Source of the DNA: DATJFH01 sp035495815
GTDB lineage: Bacteria > Acidobacteriota > Terriglobia > Bryobacterales > Bryobacteraceae
Direction of reading: 5' to 3'
Length of the DNA stretch: 6,323 bases
Assembly: GCA_035495815.1 (NCBI GenBank)
Contig: DATJFH010000365.1
Span: forward strand, 1-6,323
Part shown: positions 1 through 5,602 of the stretch, piece by piece
Layout: every line of letters starts with the position of its first letter
Position numbering within the stretch: the stretch's first letter is position 1
Position numbers and translations under genes: made by a program
Notes under the pieces: model-generated
What the model was told of the DNA's origin: nothing
The model's database searches: none
Seen by the model: the letters and a program-made list of their open reading frames with translations, nothing else

Positions 1-193
1 TCGCGTGGGCAAGGAAGAAGGGTCACGCCGGGATCGAAGTCGATCTGCGACAGGCGGGCGCCCGGTAGTCGTGGCCCCGTCGCACGCCCGCGTCGGCTTC
101 AGTCGCGCCTCGTTGTTCCATCCGGGCCTCTGGGTGACCGGCGAACGACTTGACGCTACACTTCCCGCGTCACCGCTCACCGGAGCTGTTTCG
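1..193. other. Left-edge region without a supportable gene
   Basis: I see no convincing gene here. The plus-strand reading frame from position 5 is arginine-rich with no recognisable domain, and it ends inside the repeat element that follows. On the minus strand one frame stays open from about position 98 to the left edge, but it follows an in-frame TGA at 99-101 and has no good start or ribosome binding site. It could be a remnant or simply chance. No convincing promoter pair was found. Confidence 0.5.
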
Positions 194-217
194 ATTTGTA
201 CGTAGTGTTCGCCTTCC

Positions 218-262
218 GCCTTCGCCAAGGCTTCGGCGGACCGCCGTAGCTTTAGCGGAGGC
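218..262. repeat. Imperfect 22-bp-arm palindrome inside the element
   Basis: The arms 218-239 and 241-262 pair around A240. Of 22 positions I count 18 Watson-Crick pairs, two G-T wobbles (222/258 and 229/251) and two mismatches (226/254 and 233/247). The core GGCGG-A-CCGCC is perfect. As RNA or single-stranded DNA this would form a strong hairpin, though the innermost pairs must open to form a loop. There is no T-run after it, so a rho-independent terminator is not supported. Confidence 0.7.
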
Positions 263-270
263 TGGTCAGG

Positions 271-304
271 CGGACCTGCTCACGGTCCGGCTCCAAAACC
301 GGAC
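271..304. repeat. Two mutually exclusive short stem-loops
   Basis: CGGACC (271-276) can pair with GGTCCG (284-289) around a 7-nt loop. Alternatively GTCCGG (285-290) can pair with CCGGAC (299-304) around the 8-nt loop CTCCAAAA. The two stems share 285-289, so only one can form at a time. The second stem reaches into the right terminal repeat of the element. No function can be assigned from sequence alone. Confidence 0.55.
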
Positions 305-375
305 ACTACGTACAAATGAAAAGTGCTCTAAGTGTCCGAATGACAAGGCGATCACTTCAAGTCGGCAAAGAAATC

Positions 376-380
376 AAAGG
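376..380 (+). promoter_or_regulatory. Ribosome binding site for the MBL-fold hydrolase
   Basis: AAAGG lies 7 nt upstream of the ATG at 388. This spacing favours 388 over the in-frame ATG at 316, which overlaps the end of the repeat element and has no purine-rich site, and over the ATGs at 394 and 397. Confidence 0.6.
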
Positions 381-387
381 TGCCCCG

Positions 388-1278
388 ATGTTCATGATGA
401 AGCACACACACACGCTCAGACGAATCCTGGCCGCGTGGTCCACGGTGATGCTGCTGGGAGCGTGCGCAGCGGTCACCGGGTCGCAAGCGGCGCGGAAGCG
501 CCCACAAGCTCCGAAGTCCCTCCGGTTGTACATCTTCGATTGCGGAACCATTCACACCACCAACGTCGATGCGTATTCATTGAAGAAAGACGAGGTGGGC
601 TCGACGGAAATGTCCATTCCCTGCATCCTGGTGGCCCATCCCAGAGGAACCTTGATGTGGGACAACGGCGACATTCCCGATAGCGCGTTCAAGCCGGGCG
701 GGGGCCCTGCCACTGCTGGAGTGGTGACCCAGGACACGCCACTGCTCCCGCAACTCGCGGCCGTAGGGTATGCGCCAGCGGACATCACCTACCTGGCCAT
801 GTCGCACTATCACGGCGATCACGTGGCGAACGCGAACGCATTCGCCGGCTCCACCTGGCTCGTCCGAAAGGTGGAGCGAGACCGGATGTTCTCCGATGTG
901 CCGATTCCGCGCTCGGACCCGGCCAACTACAACCTGCTGAAGAACAGCAAGACCGTGATCATCGACAAGGACGAGTACGACGTCTTTGGCGATGGAAAAG
1001 TCATCATCAAGTCCACGCCGGGCCACACGCCGGGCCATCAGGTACTGTTTCTCAAGCTGGCCAGGACAGGGCCAGTGGTGCTGAGCGGCGATCTTTACCA
1101 TTATCCGGAGGAGCGCACGTTGAACCGCTTGCCGGTGGCCGAGTTCAACAAGGAGCAAACGGCCGCGTCGAGGGCGGCGCTTGAAGTTTTCCTGAAGAAG
1201 ACGCGTGCGCAGTTGTGGATCCAGCACGACTTCCTGGGCAATGCGAAGCTCAAGAAGGCGCCGGCGTTTTACGAGTAG
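388..1278 (+). CDS. Exported MBL-fold metallo-hydrolase, N-acyl homoserine lactonase-like lipoprotein
   Basis: This 296-residue protein belongs to the metallo-beta-lactamase superfamily and most resembles the N-acyl homoserine lactonase (quorum-quenching) branch, which opens lactone rings with two metal ions. The signature H140-Y-H142-G-D144-H145 is intact. Further likely ligands are H213 (in TPGHTPGH), D235 (in LSGD) and H280 (in IQHD), giving the full dinuclear set. The N terminus has basic residues, a hydrophobic stretch and a lipobox L23-G24-A25-C26, so the product is probably exported and lipidated at C26. The classical AiiA lactonase is cytoplasmic and about 250 residues; the extra length here is mainly the signal and linker. 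The start at 388 is chosen for its AAAGG site. The gene stands alone on the plus strand and converges on the STAND-TIR gene. Substrate is uncertain: other lactones or esters are possible. Confidence 0.88.
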   Translation: MFMMKHTHTLRRILAAWSTVMLLGACAAVTGSQAARKRPQAPKSLRLYIFDCGTIHTTNVDAYSLKKDEVGSTEMSIPCILVAHPRGTLMWDNGDIPDSAFKPGGGPATAGVVTQDTPLLPQLAAVGYAPADITYLAMSHYHGDHVANANAFAGSTWLVRKVERDRMFSDVPIPRSDPANYNLLKNSKTVIIDKDEYDVFGDGKVIIKSTPGHTPGHQVLFLKLARTGPVVLSGDLYHYPEERTLNRLPVAEFNKEQTAASRAALEVFLKKTRAQLWIQHDFLGNAKLKKAPAFYE

Positions 1279-1282
1279 GGAA

Positions 1283-4200
1283 TCAGGCGTTCAGCAACGG
1301 CAGTATCCGGTTGGAGATTTCCTCCAGATCGGCTTCCGTTCCCGTCAACGCATGCACTCGTGTCAACCCATAGGGTTCACGGATATCTATTCCAGGCTGC
1401 CCGCCCAGGTACACCGGAATGACCCGCTTACCTTTGTTCCGGAACGCCCGTATTCCCCTCGCAATCTCCTCTTTCGCATAGTACGCCGCGTCGACATTGC
1501 GGGAGACCAGAACGACCAGGACCGCGGACGCCTCCAGCGCCGCGTCGAGTCGGTCGTCCCACACGTCGCCGGGCTGCAACCGTTTGGAGTCCAGATACAC
1601 CTGGCAGCTCTTGCTTAGCAGGTCGAACAACCTTTCGGCCGCCGCGATGTCAGGTCCGGCATGGATGATGAAAACGTCGTACTTCGGTTTGGCCGATGGG
1701 ATCATGGCCGGTTTCCCGGCCGCGAGTAGCCTGGCCCTGGCGAGCTTGAGACCGAGAGCTGTGTCCGCAGGGAAAGACCTGGTCATCTGTTGGATGAAGG
1801 TCGCCTGATGATTCCCGGCGGCGTCTTCAGCCACGCGCTCCCGATGCTCGCGTTGGGAATACCGCTCGCCCTCCACCGGTACCCCATCCCAGAACGCAAC
1901 GATCCCGCTGAGGATCTCGCGGCGACGCTCGTCAGCAACCGGGGAGATCATCTCGACGACGCCCGCCGCGACGCAATCCAGCGCGAAGATGTTATGGCGC
2001 AGCCCGAGAGCGAGCGCTTCGGACAATGACTTCGTGATGACGTCCCCTGACGCTCCGCCGTCCAGATCCGCTCGCGCCTGCAGCAGTGCCAGCATGGCGA
2101 GATAGTCATAGAAACGGCCCGCCGCAAGGCTCCGCAGAGCGCCTGCCGCGGTGTTGAAGTCGTCCACGCGGCGTTGCGCGAGATAGCACTCGCACAGGCC
2201 CAGCAGAAGCTTCGCTTCGCCGAACGATGAACCGTAGTCCCGCATGATCTGAAGTCCGGTCTCAAACTTACTCTCCGCCCCCCCGGTATCGCCGGAACGG
2301 AGCAGGGCCAGCGCCATCATGCCGAGCGTCCAGCCGGAGCCAAAGCTGTCCTTCGTACTCTCCTGGAGCGCAAGGCAGGTCTCGCAGGATTGAATCGCTT
2401 CTGCCCAGTGCCGCCAGCTGAGATGGCAGGAGGAGATCCCGCCAAGCCCCAGCGACTGGATGAAGAGGTTCGGAGGCCGCTCACCAAGGCTCTTGACCTG
2501 CTGAAACAAGTCATACGCAGCGTCAACGTCCCCGCGATGGAGCGCCACGTCGCCCAGGCCGACCCGATGCCAGGCCTTCTCCTGAACGCGCGTGATCGTC
2601 GAGCGCCCGTAAAGATTGTCGACGATGTCCAACTGACGTTCGGCTTCCCGCAGGCGACCGCTCCAAATCAGCAACACCGCGGAGTTCAGCCTGGCGCCGG
2701 CTTCGTCGAACGGCATTTGGAGGCTGGTGAAGGCCGCTGCGCTCGAATCGATCAACGGCCCGGCCTTTTCGAAGTCTCCGCGCATTCGATAGGTGATGCT
2801 CAGCTCCTGCTCGGCGCGGGCGCGGATCTCCACGGCTTCGGGCCGATCCATCATGGTGGAGGAGATCCGCCGCGCTTCGATGAAGTAGTCTTCGCCTTGT
2901 CCCGCGGTCCGCTGCATCAGAATCCCAAGCCAGATGAGTACGCGAGCCTGTCCGAGCAGGTCTCGCCTGCTCTTGCGAATTGCCAAGCACCGGTCGTACA
3001 GGTCGCGGGCTCTGTTTGCCTCGCCGGGCTCCTGGTAGTTGTAATACCAGCAGATGGCGGCCAGGTACTCCAACGCATCCGCTTCCAGTTCCGGATCGAG
3101 ATCGGGAATCTGTGTGAGTTCCTCCAGAATCCTTCGCGAGATGGAAGGCTCATTTTCGCAATAAATCGATATCAGGGCCTCGTAGAAGCGGATCCGGTGG
3201 AGCGCGGCGGCGCCAAGAGACTGGCTTCGAACCTCGGCGATCATGGTCCGGCAAAAATCGAACTGGCGTTGAGCGAAGAATGCTTCCTCGAAGAAGTCCC
3301 CGAAGACCTCGAAGCCGGCGGCGGAATCGCGCTGCATCTCGTGATACAGCTGTTCCAATTGCCAGCCTTGACGCTGTTCAAGGCTCGATGAACGCGATGA
3401 ATCCGGTGCCTTCCTCTTCGCCTGGTAGTAGTCCGCCGCTTTGGCGTGGAGGTCGCGATATTGCCGCTCGTCGACGACTCTTAAACGTTCCGTAACGGTG
3501 CTGCGAAGATATTCGGGAAGCGACGAACGGCCCCCCTTCCGCTGCACCAACATGGACGAGGTGATCACCGGCAGATAGCGCGCGACCGCCTGCGGCTCTA
3601 CCAGAGCGTCCAGAGCACCGGGATCGAGCGTTCGCAGGATCGCCGCGGCTTCGACAACTGCACGCTGCCCATGAGGAAGATCGGCCAGGAGCACGTCCCC
3701 CACGCTCTGCACGACATCCGGGAGAATGTCATCGAAATCCTGGCCGCCGACGGTGAGCCACTTCGTCACGCCGACCAGAATTCTCGTGGGATTGCCGCGG
3801 CTCCACAGCGCGATTCGCTGCACCTGCGCCTCGTCACCTGTCACCGGGCGCCCCAACGTGGTGCAGAGTCGCTCAATCATCAGGATCTGATCGGTCTGCT
3901 TGAGAGGCTCCAGCCGCAACGTTTGAACCGACGCTGCCCACTGCGGCCACAGCTGAAACCAATGTTGATCCACTTGAAGCCCCTGGAGTCCAGCGACCAC
4001 AACCAGAACGGAGGGCGGCAGGTATCGGAGAAACTCACAGAGCCAGCGGCCGGTTTCATCGCCCGAAAGTTTGTCGCGCGTATCAATCATCAGGACGATA
4101 CGCGGCAGCGACGACCCTTCGAGATCATTCCGGAACTCTTCCCCGATCCGCGGAGCCCCGTCCAAATAGAGCTCGATATCCTCCTGGCTGACGCTGAGCA

Positions 4201-4681
4201 GGGATAAGCCGTCAACCATCGCTTGCCGGAATTTTTCCGCAGGGCGCGAAGCGGCGGCGGACTCCGCCGACCCGGCGCTATCGGATCCGGAGGAGCTTTC
4301 GCGCTGCGCCGGAGCTTGGCTGGCGCGCTTGGCGACGGTCAGATACCGGTCGATCAGAGAACCGGTCCCCGGCAAGGAAACCCCGTCGAGTTGAAGTTCG
4401 AAGGCCAGGGCCCGAAGCACGCCGATTGGAGTCTTGGCTTCCTCCCCGCGGGCCAGAGCCGCCGGGACCTTGTTTGTCGTGCAGAACAGACGGAACATTT
4501 GGAGCAGCGCCGACTTTCCCGCGCTCGGCGGCGCTTCCACGCTGAGAATCCTCTTGCGGAGCGGACCGGTCGCCGTGACGAGCGCTTCAAACGTCCGTCG
4601 CGGCTCCTCCATGTCGGTGAAGAACTCGCTCAGTTCCGCGTCCTCTTGCTGGCGGCGGCGAAGAAGAATTGTCGGATTCAC
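1283..4681 (-). CDS. STAND-type P-loop NTPase with TPR-like repeats and C-terminal TIR domain
   Basis: This 1132-residue protein has three parts. Residues about 45-310 form an NTPase: Walker A APPSAGKS (50-57), Walker B IVLMID ending at D200, a sensor-1-like strand LVVVAG (226-231), and a G-N-P motif (296-298) like the GxP of STAND ATPases. A Ser/Ala-rich low-complexity stretch (about 119-149) lies inside this domain. Residues about 340-400 look like a winged-helix region. Residues about 405-960 are helical with TPR-like periodicity, for example around 620-655, 700-735 and 780-815. Residues about 1000-1132 are a TIR domain: YDVFIIHAGPD, then LQPGDVWDDRLDAAL, LVVLVS, and E1072 at the catalytic glutamate position. 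Such proteins sense a ligand, oligomerise with ATP and activate the TIR, often to destroy NAD+ and stop phage spread. That role is inferred here. The start is GTG, 6 bp after the methyltransferase stop. It is probably cytoplasmic; no signal peptide or membrane helix is evident. Confidence 0.88.
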   Translation of the reverse strand: MNPTILLRRRQQEDAELSEFFTDMEEPRRTFEALVTATGPLRKRILSVEAPPSAGKSALLQMFRLFCTTNKVPAALARGEEAKTPIGVLRALAFELQLDGVSLPGTGSLIDRYLTVAKRASQAPAQRESSSGSDSAGSAESAAASRPAEKFRQAMVDGLSLLSVSQEDIELYLDGAPRIGEEFRNDLEGSSLPRIVLMIDTRDKLSGDETGRWLCEFLRYLPPSVLVVVAGLQGLQVDQHWFQLWPQWAASVQTLRLEPLKQTDQILMIERLCTTLGRPVTGDEAQVQRIALWSRGNPTRILVGVTKWLTVGGQDFDDILPDVVQSVGDVLLADLPHGQRAVVEAAAILRTLDPGALDALVEPQAVARYLPVITSSMLVQRKGGRSSLPEYLRSTVTERLRVVDERQYRDLHAKAADYYQAKRKAPDSSRSSSLEQRQGWQLEQLYHEMQRDSAAGFEVFGDFFEEAFFAQRQFDFCRTMIAEVRSQSLGAAALHRIRFYEALISIYCENEPSISRRILEELTQIPDLDPELEADALEYLAAICWYYNYQEPGEANRARDLYDRCLAIRKSRRDLLGQARVLIWLGILMQRTAGQGEDYFIEARRISSTMMDRPEAVEIRARAEQELSITYRMRGDFEKAGPLIDSSAAAFTSLQMPFDEAGARLNSAVLLIWSGRLREAERQLDIVDNLYGRSTITRVQEKAWHRVGLGDVALHRGDVDAAYDLFQQVKSLGERPPNLFIQSLGLGGISSCHLSWRHWAEAIQSCETCLALQESTKDSFGSGWTLGMMALALLRSGDTGGAESKFETGLQIMRDYGSSFGEAKLLLGLCECYLAQRRVDDFNTAAGALRSLAAGRFYDYLAMLALLQARADLDGGASGDVITKSLSEALALGLRHNIFALDCVAAGVVEMISPVADERRREILSGIVAFWDGVPVEGERYSQREHRERVAEDAAGNHQATFIQQMTRSFPADTALGLKLARARLLAAGKPAMIPSAKPKYDVFIIHAGPDIAAAERLFDLLSKSCQVYLDSKRLQPGDVWDDRLDAALEASAVLVVLVSRNVDAAYYAKEEIARGIRAFRNKGKRVIPVYLGGQPGIDIREPYGLTRVHALTGTEADLEEISNRILPLLNA

Positions 4682-4687
4682 AGGGGC

Positions 4688-5602
4688 TCACTCCCCGAGC
4701 GGCCTGGCGCGTCCAATTCTGCCAAGTATTTCATAGACATTCCGACCGCAGAACTCCTGCTCCGAGGCGAGCACTTCCTTCTCCGCAGCCAGCCAGTCGT
4801 CAAGCGCCCCTCCCTCTCCGCATCGAGTCAGGGAAATCTCGTGGGCCCGGCGGCGAATCGTCCACCGCCGCTTCAAAGGCAACAGATCGCGATACAGCTG
4901 ACCGGGCAAAGGGTGAGTCCGCGGCTGTGTTTCGCAAAACAGGAACGTCCCGAAGTTCTTATCGAAACCGTACCTCGCCGCAGCCGCCGAATCGATCACG
5001 GTCAAGGGTTGGACTTCAAGAACGGCAGGCCAGAAGTATCTCAGGCGTTCAATCAGGTCGAGACCGTACTCTCGCGCGTGGCCGTAGAAATAGCCGGAAC
5101 CAATGGCGGCGGACGGCCCTTCGGAGCACTCAATCGTCTCAAACCGCTCGTCATCGAAAGGCAGCTGGAAGACAACCAGCCCTGATGGCTTCACGATCCG
5201 GCGGACTTCATGCAGCGCTTGAAAATCGTCGGCGACATGTTCCAGAACATGGCTGCAAAGCACCGTGTCGAACGCACCGGACCCGAAGGGAGACTGCACG
5301 ATATCGCCTTGCACATCGGAAAAACCGGGCCAGAGATCGAGACTGACGTAGCGATTGCCGCATTGTTGCACCATACGGCGATAAGCGGTCACGAGGCCGC
5401 TGCCCACTTCCAGCACGTCTCCCAGACTGTCCAGCACGTTCTCGCGCCGCAGGTACTCCGCCAGGGCGCGGTGGCGTTCGTAGGAACCGCAAACCGGACA
5501 GTACACGTTTTGATCTTCTTGACTATGGCCGGGACTTCGCAACGGGAGGAAGGAAGCGCCGCGCCATCCGCAGATATTGCACTCCACCCCTGGTGTGCTC
5601 AT
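4688..5602 (-). CDS. Class I SAM-dependent methyltransferase with N-terminal zinc ribbon and DUF2934-like C terminus
   Basis: The 304-residue product starts with two CxxC pairs (C8/C11 and C35/C38, the latter in CPVCGSYERHR) that probably bind zinc. A Rossmann-type methyltransferase domain follows: motif I LEVGSG (64-69), an acidic residue at the end of strand 2 (D89 in VSLDL), GD at 99-100, and FDTVLCSHVLEH (111-122) followed by VKPSGLVVFQLP. These features place it in the Methyltransf_11/25 type that transfers methyl from S-adenosylmethionine. Residues about 247-282, including RRAHEI and DDWLAAEKEV, resemble DUF2934, a small domain of unknown function. Related zinc-ribbon methyltransferases often lie in polysaccharide gene clusters, but the substrate cannot be read from sequence. 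The ATG at 5602 is preferred because it overlaps the upstream stop as ATGA. A longer frame from 5701 would overlap the upstream gene by about 100 bp. There is no strong Shine-Dalgarno, consistent with translational coupling. Confidence 0.85.
   Translation of the reverse strand: MSTPGVECNICGWRGASFLPLRSPGHSQEDQNVYCPVCGSYERHRALAEYLRRENVLDSLGDVLEVGSGLVTAYRRMVQQCGNRYVSLDLWPGFSDVQGDIVQSPFGSGAFDTVLCSHVLEHVADDFQALHEVRRIVKPSGLVVFQLPFDDERFETIECSEGPSAAIGSGYFYGHAREYGLDLIERLRYFWPAVLEVQPLTVIDSAAAARYGFDKNFGTFLFCETQPRTHPLPGQLYRDLLPLKRRWTIRRRAHEISLTRCGEGGALDDWLAAEKEVLASEQEFCGRNVYEILGRIGRARPLGE
4691..4696 (-). promoter_or_regulatory. Ribosome binding site for the STAND-TIR gene
   Basis: On the minus strand GGGGAG lies 9 nt upstream of the GTG start at 4681. 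It sits within the last codons of the methyltransferase gene, directly before that gene's TGA (4690-4688). This supports the GTG start and suggests that translation of the two genes is coupled. The first in-frame ATG is 23 codons further in and would cut into the conserved N-terminal region. Confidence 0.65.
5599..5602 (-). other. ATGA stop/start overlap linking GH13 and methyltransferase genes
   Basis: On the minus strand the methyltransferase ATG (5602-5600) overlaps the TGA stop (5601-5599) of the glycoside hydrolase gene. This 4-nt overlap is the usual arrangement for terminating ribosomes to restart on the next gene, and it indicates a shared transcript. Confidence 0.75.

Larger units (their letters stand above)
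194..317. mobile_element. MITE-like palindromic element with 15-bp terminal inverted repeats
   Basis: The ends are perfect inverted repeats: ATTTGTACGTAGTGT at 194-208 is matched by its reverse complement at 303-317. With one mismatch the match extends to 18 bp (194-211 against 300-317). The 124-bp interior is non-coding, GC-rich and folds back on itself at two places (218-262 and 271-304). Short length, no coding capacity, terminal inverted repeats and internal secondary structure fit a miniature inverted-repeat transposable element or a REP-like intergenic repeat. I could not find a clear target-site duplication in the flanks, and with one copy in the window I cannot show that it is repetitive in the genome. 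It sits 70 bp upstream of the hydrolase start, so it may influence that gene's transcription or leader RNA. Confidence 0.6.

Noticed and set aside
1..98. Minus-strand partial gene running out of the left edge
   Set aside because: One frame is open and includes a protein-like stretch, but it follows an in-frame TGA, has no convincing start or ribosome binding site, and is too short to identify.
271..317. Possible tRNA-Trp gene or fragment suggested by CTCCAAAACCGG
   Set aside because: No acceptor stem, D arm or T arm (no GTTCGA-type motif) is present, and the anticodon arm is one base short. It is kept only as a similarity note within the repeat element.
194..317. Integron attC recombination site
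   Set aside because: The element is palindromic with a suitable length, but the ends lack the RYYYAAC and GTTRRRY core sites, and there is no integrase or gene cassette array.
150..683. Plus-strand reading frame of 177 codons
   Set aside because: It crosses the repeat element and then overlaps the hydrolase gene in another frame; its composition is Arg/Ser/His-rich with no domain.
577..1227. Minus-strand reading frame of 216 codons opposite the hydrolase gene
   Set aside because: It is an antisense shadow of a gene with clear metal-binding motifs and has no recognisable domain of its own.
1259..1270. Rho-independent terminator (CGCCGGCG then TTTT) at the end of the hydrolase gene
   Set aside because: The palindrome has no loop and lies inside the coding sequence before the stop; the T-run is only four bases.
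2390..3391. Plus-strand reading frame of 333 codons opposite the TPR region
   Set aside because: Long antisense frames are expected in GC-rich DNA. The minus-strand product has clear NTPase, TPR-like and TIR features, and this frame shows none.
4223..5346. Plus-strand frames of 320 and 225 codons opposite the NTPase and methyltransferase
   Set aside because: Arg/Pro/Gln-rich antisense shadows crossing two well-supported minus-strand genes.
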